Source: Mesorhizobium sp. M1B.F.Ca.ET.045.04.1.1
Lineage (GTDB): Bacteria > Pseudomonadota > Alphaproteobacteria > Rhizobiales > Rhizobiaceae
Assembly: GCF_003952465.1 (NCBI RefSeq)
Contig: NZ_CP034448.1
Span: 7,715,815-7,779,814, forward strand
Direction: 5' to 3'
Length of the DNA stretch: 64,000 nucleotides
Shown here: in pieces, positions 34,421 through 42,359 of the stretch
Numbering within the stretch: position 1 is the first letter of the stretch
How the letters are laid out: every line of letters starts with the position of its first letter
Program-made: the position numbers and the translations under genes
Notes under the pieces: model-generated
The model's database searches: none
Told to the model about the DNA's origin: nothing
The model's input: the letters and a program-made list of their open reading frames with translations, nothing else

Positions 34421-34888
34421 TCACAGATCTCTGCGATAGCCGTCGAGATCGTCATACTGGACGATCTCGACGATATGGCCCTCGGGATCGGTCACGAAGG
34501 CCAGCCATGTGCCAGGGCGGACCTCGATGGCCTTCGGACCGGTCATCGATTCCGCGCCATATGCAATCATCCGGTCCAGCAGCGCCTGGAGATCGTCGAC
34601 AATGAAGGTGAGATAGCTGGAACCCGGCCGCTCCAGGATGAGCCCACCTTCGGATCTGGTGTCTGGCAGGCGGTCCGGGCAGAGAAGCTTGATGCGCTCG
34701 CCTTTCTCGGTCTGGAGGCGGACGACAACATATCCGCCCGCCGAAAGGGCCACCTCCGCGGCCTTAGGGCCAGGCACCTCGATTTCCGAAACGAAGCTTA
34801 AGCCTATCGCCACCTCATAGAAGGCGCGCATACGCGGCAGGTCCCGGACCGCGAGCCCGACCTCGAGCGGTGCGGTCATCTTTGTCAT
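34421..34888 (-). CDS. VOC (glyoxalase/bleomycin-resistance) family protein
   Basis: 155 residues, two beta-alpha-beta-beta-beta modules: EVGLAVRDLPRMRAFYEVAI at the start and YLTFIVDDLQALLDRM in the second half, ending FVTDPEGHIVEIVQY with a metal-ligand Glu. VOC enzymes are metal-dependent lyases, isomerases, epimerases or dioxygenases. The context (SDRs and a 2-oxoacid dehydrogenase) suggests a catabolic isomerase or dioxygenase rather than a resistance protein. An alternative start is ATG at 34879. Confidence 0.85.
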   Translation of the reverse strand: MTKMTAPLEVGLAVRDLPRMRAFYEVAIGLSFVSEIEVPGPKAAEVALSAGGYVVVRLQTEKGERIKLLCPDRLPDTRSEGGLILERPGSSYLTFIVDDLQALLDRMIAYGAESMTGPKAIEVRPGTWLAFVTDPEGHIVEIVQYDDLDGYRRDL

Positions 34889-34907
34889 GTCGTTCTCCGA
34901 TCCTGCC

Positions 34908-35015
34908 TCAGACGGCGAGCTCTTCCATGAGCTTTTGGTTGTACGTCAGTTCGGCGGGCGCCTTTGAACGAACCGGCATACCCCGAGCCGAGACGCGATT
35001 GGGCACAGGCGCCAC
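34908..35015 (-). pseudogene. short C-terminal-like remnant between VOC and regulator genes
   Basis: An open stretch of 35 codons from GTG 35015 reads plausibly as a protein tail (MPVRSKAPAELTYNQKLMEE) and stops 20 bases before the VOC start. No ribosome site or family is recognised. It may be a leftover of a deleted operon gene or chance. Confidence 0.2.
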
Positions 35016-35068
35016 ATGATTTCGCCTACGACCGCCATAAACTCCGACCGACGAGCGCGGACGGGACC

Positions 35069-35797
35069 TCAAGAACGAGGGATGCTGCTGCGATTTGAAA
35101 GCGCGCCGCCCATCTCGACGGGTGGCCCCTCCGTCAGCCGTTTCGTCAGCTCGATTTGCGACCTCCGCAAATGGCTTGCAAGGATTCTCTCCGCCCCGGC
35201 CGCGTCCTTCTGTTCGATGGCGTCGAGCAACAGCCGGTGCTCATAGTGGGTTATCCACTCTGCGCGTGCGTTGATTGCATCCAGGAACACGCGCCGGTAA
35301 TGCTGCGTGGTGTTCCAGAAACGCTCTACCATCCCAATCAGCATAGGCATGCGCGCGCCCTCGTAGGTCAGGAGATGAAACTCGCGGTCCAGCCGTAGAA
35401 ACTCCTCAGGATCCTTTTCCGCCTCCATCCGGTCGAGGTATGTCCCGAGCCGCGCGACAGTCGCCGGCGAAATGTGCTGGACACTCTCGAAGATCGCCAA
35501 AGGTTCCAGACGCTGACGTATTTTGTAGGTTTCCTCCACCTCGGCGATATCGATCTTCGCCACCCATGCCCCGCTGTTGGGGACGACGACGACGAGCCCC
35601 TCGCTCTCCAGCCGCTTCAAGGCTTCCCGGATGGGGATGCGGCTGCTTCCATATCGCGAGGCGAGCGTCTCCTGTCGGATGCGGCTGCCTGGTAGAAACT
35701 CACCCGATACGATGGCGTTACGGATTGCCTCCGTCACTTCGACGCCGATGACACGCTTCTCCGAAGGTTTCTGCCCCCGATTCATTTCTTCTCGCAC
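35069..35797 (-). CDS. GntR-family regulator with FCD ligand domain
   Basis: 242 residues. The N-terminal winged helix (about 20-85; SGEFLPGSRIRQETLASRYG and IPIREALKRLESEGLV) is the GntR signature. The all-helical FCD domain (about 95-225) has metal/ligand residues Asp and His in LDREFH, His in HYEHRLLLDAI and His in ASHLRRS. FCD regulators sense organic acids or sugars and usually repress adjacent catabolic genes. It sits between transporter/nitrilase genes and enzyme genes on the same strand, so it likely controls this cluster. ATG 35785 is an alternative start. Confidence 0.88.
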   Translation of the reverse strand: MREEMNRGQKPSEKRVIGVEVTEAIRNAIVSGEFLPGSRIRQETLASRYGSSRIPIREALKRLESEGLVVVVPNSGAWVAKIDIAEVEETYKIRQRLEPLAIFESVQHISPATVARLGTYLDRMEAEKDPEEFLRLDREFHLLTYEGARMPMLIGMVERFWNTTQHYRRVFLDAINARAEWITHYEHRLLLDAIEQKDAAGAERILASHLRRSQIELTKRLTEGPPVEMGGALSNRSSIPRS

Positions 35798-35992
35798 ACT
35801 TCGCTCCCTTCATCGGGCCAAGAGAATAGGCCACCCGTTTTCCGGATGCAGCCTATGCCATCCATGGCCTTCCTGGCCCGGGACCCCGCGACGGCACAAC
35901 AGATACTCCAGACGGTTGGCCGATCGGACCCACGATACAATTGGCAGGTCATATCTGTTCTCCGGCCAATCGTCGGCATTTCGAAGCTGCAA

Positions 35993-37111
35993 TCACCCAC
36001 GCTCGAGCAAAACTTCGTCGATCACCGTGTGCTTCTTTTCGCTTTCGTCGACAATGCGCTGGTTCCTTTCAGGCGTTGCCCGCGAAGGTGCGGCGGAAGC
36101 AGATTGCGGCGCGGAATACCTGAGTTCGCGGCCGAGAGGGTCGTGCAGCTGAAGACTGAAGACGTCCGGTCGGGAATAGTGACCTAGCGGATCAAACTGG
36201 GCCTTGGCGAGCCGGCGCACCGCAAAATCCAACTCGGCGACCAGAAGTCTTTCCTCGTTGATCACCGGCGGGATGATATAACCACCGCCGGGAGCAACAA
36301 TCGCGCTGCCCCCAATCGCATAATCGGCATTCAGAGTCGGCCCAATCGTTTCGCGCCATTCGTCCGAAATATTCTCAGGTGGCAAGTAGGCGGAAGCGCT
36401 CAGCACGAAGTTCGATGTCTCGATCGCGTATTCGCGGATAGCCACCTCGGCGTCGCAACTAAAGGGGGGTGTCAGGTCGGCCTCGATAGGCCGCTCTCCC
36501 TTCGCAGCGCTTCCGACACGCCACAAGCCTGGCCAGCAGGCGACGTGGATCTCTTCGCCCAGTGTTGCCATCGTGTATTTGGCCAAGGTCATATGGTGTT
36601 CCCAGCAAATGAGGCTACCGACATTGCCGATATCCGTCTGATGAACGCGCAGGTCACGGCCATCGCCACGTCCATGGACAAGGCGCTCGGCATAGGTCGG
36701 CATGAGCTTGCGATGGCGACCTATCAATTCGCCTTGTTTGCTGAAGAACAGTTGCGTGTTGTAGATCGTCGAACTGCCCGGCTCATCGGAGAGTTCGTTG
36801 CAGCCCATGACGACATGTATCCGGTTGCGGCGTGCGGCCTCGGCAAGGACCCGGCATTCTTCGCCGCCAACAGAAACCGCGCCTTCGTAGAGTGCCGTGA
36901 TGACCTTGGTGAAATTTACGGCTGACACATCGTAATAGAGTGCCCAATAAGGAAACTGTCCGAGATAGCATTCGCTGAAGGCTATGATCTCGGCGCCATC
37001 CTTTGCGGCATCCTCAATGGCGCGTACCGCCTTGGCCAGATTGGCTGGAGTGTTCATAAACTCCTGACGGACCTGCGCGACGGCTCCGATAACTTTTCTG
37101 GCTTTTGTCAT
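35993..37111 (-). CDS. nitrilase-superfamily hydrolase
   Basis: 372 residues from ATG 37111 (AAGGAGCAG upstream). The catalytic triad is visible: E47 in AFSECYLG, K135 in RHRKLMPTY, C169 in SLICWEHHM. The second Glu and extended C-terminus fit branch-1 nitrilases, which turn nitriles into carboxylic acids and ammonia. It lies 54 bases after the ABC permease gene, so the imported solute or a derivative may be a nitrile or amide. That link is inference. A longer start (37150) lacks a ribosome site. Confidence 0.9.
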   Translation of the reverse strand: MTKARKVIGAVAQVRQEFMNTPANLAKAVRAIEDAAKDGAEIIAFSECYLGQFPYWALYYDVSAVNFTKVITALYEGAVSVGGEECRVLAEAARRNRIHVVMGCNELSDEPGSSTIYNTQLFFSKQGELIGRHRKLMPTYAERLVHGRGDGRDLRVHQTDIGNVGSLICWEHHMTLAKYTMATLGEEIHVACWPGLWRVGSAAKGERPIEADLTPPFSCDAEVAIREYAIETSNFVLSASAYLPPENISDEWRETIGPTLNADYAIGGSAIVAPGGGYIIPPVINEERLLVAELDFAVRRLAKAQFDPLGHYSRPDVFSLQLHDPLGRELRYSAPQSASAAPSRATPERNQRIVDESEKKHTVIDEVLLERG

Positions 37112-37165
37112 GGTATCTGCTCCTTGGTGTTTTCTACCTGCGCCTTTCACGGACGTCCGGCCAAC

Positions 37166-38149
37166 TTAGATTCGGCTACCGCGAAGCATTCGCGCGGCGG
37201 AGACGGCTGCGATCAGTGAAAGGCCCTGGAATATCGGCGCAACATAGAATGGGACGCCAAGCAATTGCAGGCCATTGATGCCAATGGCGACTGTAAACAC
37301 GGCAATGATCGTTCCAAGTACGTTGAAGCGACCGATCTGGATGGCCGTTGCACCCAGAAAGGCCGCCGCGAAGGCGGGCAGGAGAAAGGCCGGCCCGACA
37401 TTCGGATTGCCCGACCCAAGCAGCGCCGATTGGAGAACTCCTGCGATGCCGGCCAACACGCCGGCGATCACAAAAGAAAGCACCGTCAGATTGTCGACGT
37501 TGAGACCGGACAAACGCGCAGCATCCTTCGATCCGCCGATAGCGTAGAAGTAGCGCCCGAGGGGCGTGTGCTGCAGCGTATATCCGGCCGCCAGACCTAC
37601 GCCGAGCAGGAAATAGGCAGGGACGGGAATGCCGAGAATGTTGCTCTGCGCCAAGAGCGGCAGCGCTTCCGGAATGTCGCTGAAGATAACGTTGCCGTCC
37701 GTGTACCAGAACACACTTCCGGTGACGATTACGCTTGTCCCAAGCGTGGCTACAAGCGCGTTGATGCCGATCTTGGCGACCAGCAGCCCGTTGATCAGTC
37801 CCACTGTACCGCAGGCGATTATGGCCACGGGAATGGCGATGCCGAGATTGAAGCCCTGAAGCGACGGCAAGCCCGTCACGAGAATGGCGCTGAGACCGAG
37901 GTTGGCGCCGACAGACAGGTCGAACTCGCCGACGATCAGTGGGAAGAGCAGGGCAATCGCAAGTATGGCTGAAACGGACTCGGTCCTCAACAGGGTGATG
38001 GCGGTACGAGGCGACGCGAACGTCCCAGGCGCGAGGATCGAGAACGCTATGATGAACACTACCATCAGAAGCGGAAGGAACAAGCCGGCATGCCGAACGG
38101 CAAATGCGCTGGATCGAGCCTTACCGGAAGTAAGCGCGGCAGAGCTCAT
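37166..38149 (-). CDS. CUT2-type sugar ABC transporter permease
   Basis: 327 residues, 8-10 membrane helices, RbsC-like. The DLSVGANLGLSAI region (about residue 75) and GRYFYAIGGSKDAARLSGL with the cytoplasmic Gly/Ala loop (about 195-215) are typical of the BPD_transp_2 family. The ATG overlaps the end of the ATPase gene by four bases. One permease gene is present, so the channel is probably a homodimer. The substrate is not deducible. Confidence 0.9.
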   Translation of the reverse strand: MSSAALTSGKARSSAFAVRHAGLFLPLLMVVFIIAFSILAPGTFASPRTAITLLRTESVSAILAIALLFPLIVGEFDLSVGANLGLSAILVTGLPSLQGFNLGIAIPVAIIACGTVGLINGLLVAKIGINALVATLGTSVIVTGSVFWYTDGNVIFSDIPEALPLLAQSNILGIPVPAYFLLGVGLAAGYTLQHTPLGRYFYAIGGSKDAARLSGLNVDNLTVLSFVIAGVLAGIAGVLQSALLGSGNPNVGPAFLLPAFAAAFLGATAIQIGRFNVLGTIIAVFTVAIGINGLQLLGVPFYVAPIFQGLSLIAAVSAARMLRGSRI

Positions 38150-39690
38150 TGCAGGGTCTCCTTAGAAAGATAAACAATTTCCGATATGCGGTTGGCTGTT
38201 TTTGTAGCGCCTGCCAGTTCCGCCACAATCGTACCCTCCGTCATAACGAGGACGCGGTCGCAAAGCCGACATAGGTCCTCGAAATCGGAATCGACGAGCA
38301 GCAGGGCCATGCCGCTCCTGGTGGCGTTGGCGATGATCTCATAGATCTCGGCTTTGGAGCCGATGTCGATACCTTGCGTCGGCTCATCCAGAATCAGGAG
38401 CTTCGGTGCGAGCCGAAGCGCACGTGCCAGGATTGCCTTCTGCTGATTGCCGCCCGAAAGCGTCGAGAACGTCGCATCGCTGTAGGGCGGGCGGATGTTG
38501 AAGCGTCGAATGACGTCGTCAGCTATCTCCCGCTCCTTCCCAGCGGAGATGCCTAGGCCGTTCCAGACCGAACCCATGTCGGGCAGCAGAAGGTTTTCCG
38601 CCACCGTCATTCGGCCGACGCCGCCTTGACCGAGCCTGTCCTGGGGAACATAGCCGATCCGGCTGCGGAGGCCGTCCGACGGGCATCCGAGGGCCAGCAT
38701 CTTGCCGCCGAGGCTCACGGTGCCGGCGCGGCGCTGCTGGGCACCGAACAGAAGCCGGCCGAGCTCGCTTCGGCCGGAGCCCAGCAAGCCCGCAATGCCG
38801 ACGATCTCGCCACGCCGAATTGCCAGGTCCACGGATCGGACCCGATTGCCGACGAGGCCCTTGACCTCAAGCAGGCGTTCGCTTTCGGGAACACGGTCGA
38901 CCTGCGGATAATAGCTGTCGAGCGAGCGGCCGATGATGAGTTCCACCAGTTCGCGTTCGCTTAGGCCGGCGACTGGGCGGGTCGCGACGCGCCGACCGTC
39001 GCGCAAGGCGGTCACCCGATCACAGAGTTCGAGGATTTCGTTGAGGCGATGCGAAACATAGACGATACCCACGCCCTTCGCCGCGATCTCCCGCAACATC
39101 TCGAATAGATGCTCGACCTGATCGGCTGGAAGAGCCGCCGTGGGCTCATCGAGGACAAGTATACCCGGATGACCCTCGGACCGCTGCATTCCTCGCGCGA
39201 TCGCCACCAGCGTGCGATCAGCCTGCGGCAGGTCGGCCACCAGCGTATCGGGATCGATGTGTTCCCCGAAGCCGGCGAGCGCCTGATGCGCCCTTTCCCT
39301 CTCGTCACGCCAGCGGATACGCCAGCCAAAGGATTTCCGGAAACCACGCGACAGGGCGAGATTTTCCGCAACGCTCTGGGTAGGAACAAGACCAAGATTC
39401 TGGTGGATGAAGCTGAAGCCGAATGAGCCAGCGTCGGAGGGTGAATAGGGCAAAGAAAGCACCCTGCCCATGACCTCGATTTCCGCGCCATCGTCCGGCT
39501 GATGGAAGCCCGCAAGGCACTTGATGAACGTCGACTTGCCGCAGCCGTTCTCGCCGACCAATGCGTGGATCTCGCCCGGCAACACCTCGAAGGAAAGATC
39601 GTCTAATATCTTCTGTCCGGAAAAACTTTTGCTGAGCCGCCGTACCGTCAAAAGCGGTGCCGTCTCAGCCGGACTGGCATGGAGAGCCAT
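38146..39690 (-). CDS. CUT2-type sugar ABC transporter ATP-binding protein
   Basis: 514 residues with two ATPase cassettes, RbsA-like. The first has Walker A GENGCGKST (about residue 57), a degenerate signature (LPQADRTLVAIARGM) and Walker B LVLDEPTAAL. The second has GLLGSGRSELGR in place of a full Walker A, an intact signature LSGGNQQKAILARAL and LLILDEPTQGID. This asymmetry is normal for the family. The start is ATG 39690; the longer open frame upstream has no support. Confidence 0.92.
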   Translation of the reverse strand: MALHASPAETAPLLTVRRLSKSFSGQKILDDLSFEVLPGEIHALVGENGCGKSTFIKCLAGFHQPDDGAEIEVMGRVLSLPYSPSDAGSFGFSFIHQNLGLVPTQSVAENLALSRGFRKSFGWRIRWRDERERAHQALAGFGEHIDPDTLVADLPQADRTLVAIARGMQRSEGHPGILVLDEPTAALPADQVEHLFEMLREIAAKGVGIVYVSHRLNEILELCDRVTALRDGRRVATRPVAGLSERELVELIIGRSLDSYYPQVDRVPESERLLEVKGLVGNRVRSVDLAIRRGEIVGIAGLLGSGRSELGRLLFGAQQRRAGTVSLGGKMLALGCPSDGLRSRIGYVPQDRLGQGGVGRMTVAENLLLPDMGSVWNGLGISAGKEREIADDVIRRFNIRPPYSDATFSTLSGGNQQKAILARALRLAPKLLILDEPTQGIDIGSKAEIYEIIANATRSGMALLLVDSDFEDLCRLCDRVLVMTEGTIVAELAGATKTANRISEIVYLSKETLQ

Positions 39691-39791
39691 AGTCACATCA
39701 TTGCTCCGCTGCTGGGCTGAAGTGCCCCGATGGAAGCCTGTCATAACCCAGAAACCGGCAGCAGAGCTGAAGGCCCGCTGCCGGCAGATCC

Positions 39792-40916
39792 CTACTTTGC
39801 CGCCCACTGCTTCTCGTAGAAGGGTCGAAAATCGATATCCCCGACATACGGTCCGCTGGCAGGAGCATTATCTTTGGTCAGCAACTTGGTGTGAACGCCC
39901 TCGTCGACGATCGGGGCTCCCGTGAAGAGCCGGTTAAGGGCCGAAGCCTGGCAGTAGCCGAGCCACGGCGGAGAGGCCGCAGCCGTCGCCCTTTGGAAGC
40001 CGCCCTTACGGATGATGTCAAGGTTCGGCGCGCTGGCGTCGAAGCCGATCGCGAAACCATGATCAGTCAGCCCGGCCGCCTGCAGACCCTGAATCATGAA
40101 GTAGAGTCCCGCGTCATAGGCAGCCCAAAAGACGTTGTAGTCGGGATGGCGCCGAACCAGGCTCACTGCCTGCTGCGGCACCCGCGTGGTCAGTTCGGTG
40201 ATGAGGAAATTCTCCGATTCAAGGATCTCGCAGTCGCCACCGGCGGCTTTGCACTCCCCGATGAACTTATCGGCACCCTTCTGACGCGCGACGGCGATCC
40301 CGTATTCGTCACCCCGCATCTGCACTGCCTTCAGGCTGTACCCAGCCTCCTTGTACGCATAGGCGGTCATAAAATAGCCAGCGTTGAACGCTTCCGCCGT
40401 TTCATCCTTCGCCATAGGGCAGGACACGTCGATGGTACCGTCCTTGTTCAGCGACTGATAGGCGACAATTTTGATCCCCGCCGCCTTGGCTTGAGCCAGA
40501 GGCCCAGCAATCGTGACTGCGTCGATGGCCTGAAGGGCAATACCGTCGGCCTTGATGCTGATCGCCTTCTGCACGGCATCGGCCATCTTGGAAGGATCGC
40601 CGGCGCCATCGATCAGTAGCGCCTGCCAACCAAGCTTTTTAGCGGCCTCCTGCAACGCCCTTGCCGGGCCTGCGCATCCCTCGCCGCCCATTGAACAGGG
40701 CACGATCACAATCTTCTTGTCCTTGGCGGCCGCCGGACCGTCCTTCGGCGGAGTGACCAACTGCGGCGCCGACGCTTTGGATACGATCTCATCAACGCGC
40801 TTATTGAACGCGGCAATATCTTCCGCGTGGGCTGCCGCACCCATCATCAGGCACATAACTGATGTGGCCAGAGCAAATTCACGCGATGCAGCACTCGATA
40901 TTCGGTTTCGTGTCAT
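39792..40916 (-). CDS. periplasmic sugar-binding protein of the CUT2 ABC transporter
   Basis: 374 residues from ATG 40916 (AAGGGGA upstream). A Sec signal peptide ends in AAAHA. Peripla_BP_4-type domain: KKIVIVPCSMGGEGCAGPAR begins the first lobe, then KADGIALQAIDA, and GFAIGFDASAPNLDII in the second lobe. Several cysteines (in PCSMGGEGC, DVSCPM and CKAAGGDC) could form disulphides. It is the first gene of the - strand transport and catabolic cluster, and the region upstream carries short repeats that may be operators. Confidence 0.88.
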   Translation of the reverse strand: MTRNRISSAASREFALATSVMCLMMGAAAHAEDIAAFNKRVDEIVSKASAPQLVTPPKDGPAAAKDKKIVIVPCSMGGEGCAGPARALQEAAKKLGWQALLIDGAGDPSKMADAVQKAISIKADGIALQAIDAVTIAGPLAQAKAAGIKIVAYQSLNKDGTIDVSCPMAKDETAEAFNAGYFMTAYAYKEAGYSLKAVQMRGDEYGIAVARQKGADKFIGECKAAGGDCEILESENFLITELTTRVPQQAVSLVRRHPDYNVFWAAYDAGLYFMIQGLQAAGLTDHGFAIGFDASAPNLDIIRKGGFQRATAAASPPWLGYCQASALNRLFTGAPIVDEGVHTKLLTKDNAPASGPYVGDIDFRPFYEKQWAAK

Positions 40917-41050
40917 GGTTGGTTCCCCTTGTTTGAACACGACCTCTGATGAGGTTTCTTGAGAGGAATATGACCGAACTCGATGGCCACGTCAACACGT
41001 TGTATCCAATAGATCACCAAAACGGGGTTTTTCACGGAATTAATTGCGGT

Positions 41051-41094
41051 ATGGGATACATTTCAGGCGCAACCTGGCGTCATGGGATACATTT
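41051..41094. repeat. direct repeat ATGGGATACATTT x2, period 31
   Basis: Identical 13-mers at 41051-41063 and 41082-41094 flank a small CAGG/CCTG inverted repeat. A related inverted form (TTGTATCCAA) is at 41000-41009. They lie 85-180 bases upstream of the binding-protein start. Two readings fit: operators of the GntR/FCD regulator (this class often binds TNGTATACNA-like palindromes), or a multi-repeat end of a decayed transposon. The remaining 40917-41443 shows no convincing gene. Confidence 0.35.
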
Positions 41095-41443
41095 ACGCTA
41101 TCGGTTGAGTCCGAAACCGCCGGCGCGCGGCTTAGCCTTTCTCGCAGCGAACGGAGTTCTCGTGCAGCCCATATTGGGCGAGACCGTTAATTTCTCCGGG
41201 GTCAGGCGGCGCGTAGAAGAGACGTTTGGGCTTGATCGGTGCTGGAGAAAGTTCGTGGCCCTGAGACCGGTTTATCAGGGCGGCGTAGGAGCGTAGCGCC
41301 GCCGCAGGCGGGATCCGGACCGACAGCCCCCGACGATGGGCGCCATATGAACGGCGCCGCCGTTCATGCAGAACAGCTGAATCTTATCCAGGCACGCCTC
41401 GGGCAGTCAGCTAACCGAGACACTCCCATCGCGGGCCAATGGA

Positions 41444-41983
41444 CTATTGCAACAAATCGCTCCGAAGCTCCGCGAAGACACTCGTCGCAAGCCATCGCGC
41501 CCGCGCCAAGTGCGATGCCCAGGCACGATGTGCCCGTTCCGGCTCACGCTCGGGGTCTATTTTCAAGATGACCCGCGACACGTCGCTCCAATCGGCACCC
41601 TCCGTTTCCGCGACCAGCAGCGCGGCGTAGGTCGGGATCTGCGCAACATCGTAGGCCGTGACGGCGGCCTGGTCCGGCGCCTCATCATCGATCTTACGTT
41701 CGGAGGCTGGAAATTGCCCCCAGGATTCTGCCTCTAATGAAGGAGCGTCAACATAGCGGCCAATCGACCTCAAGTGCGACGCAATCTTGCTTCGTAGATG
41801 ATCGCGACTGCCGTAGCGAGAGTCGATTTCCTGGAGCTTTTTGTACAGCCCTCGCCGCTTGCCACGCGGAACATCGACATCATCCATGACGAAGTGACCA
41901 GGGCCGACGGCACAGATATTGCAGCCGGTCGCGGCTACCTCTTCCACGAACGCCGGGATGTCCTTTTCTCTCATCCGTTTCAT
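41444..41983 (-). CDS. hypothetical protein, 179 aa
   Basis: Soluble, charged protein beginning MKRMREKDIPAFVEEV with CNIC near residue 21 and a basic middle (VPRGKRRGLYKKLQEID). No recognised domain or signal. The - strand frame is preferred over the + strand frame at 41447-41737 because its composition (acidic/basic balance, no Arg/Pro runs) looks protein-like. It is isolated from neighbours on both sides. ATG 41974 is an alternative start. The 41984-42359 gap upstream holds no evident gene and may carry its promoter and that of the next + strand gene. Confidence 0.5.
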   Translation of the reverse strand: MKRMREKDIPAFVEEVAATGCNICAVGPGHFVMDDVDVPRGKRRGLYKKLQEIDSRYGSRDHLRSKIASHLRSIGRYVDAPSLEAESWGQFPASERKIDDEAPDQAAVTAYDVAQIPTYAALLVAETEGADWSDVSRVILKIDPEREPERAHRAWASHLARARWLATSVFAELRSDLLQ

Positions 41984-42359
41984 TCAACGACCTCTCCACG
42001 CGAGCCCTACCAGAATACGGGAGATTTGCAACCTTACCGTGCAACCGGCGTGCCGATTATGGACGATGCAGCATAGTGTAGATTTTCTGTGCCAGCGTGC
42101 TTTGGCACGCAAAGCCTTTGGTTAGCCGAATATAAGGCGGAGAGCGAACGGGCATAATTGCGAAAACCTGGATCAGGTTAGCTCGGCGATGACCCAAGGG
42201 AGGATCGCGTTTTCACTATCTTCGAATTTCCGAAGCCCCTTGGCTTTCCAACTGGGCTGTCCAAATTTGCGGTTGAAATTTACTTTTTCAGAATTGTTTC
42301 GGTGCTAGGGGACCGACCAATACGCAGCTGACTACTCTACCGCGGGGGAGTGAAGAGTG

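Noticed and set aside
40949..41296. 115-codon + strand frame downstream of the divergent repeats
   Set aside because: Overlaps the repeat region, has no ribosome site and no protein-like composition in its first half.
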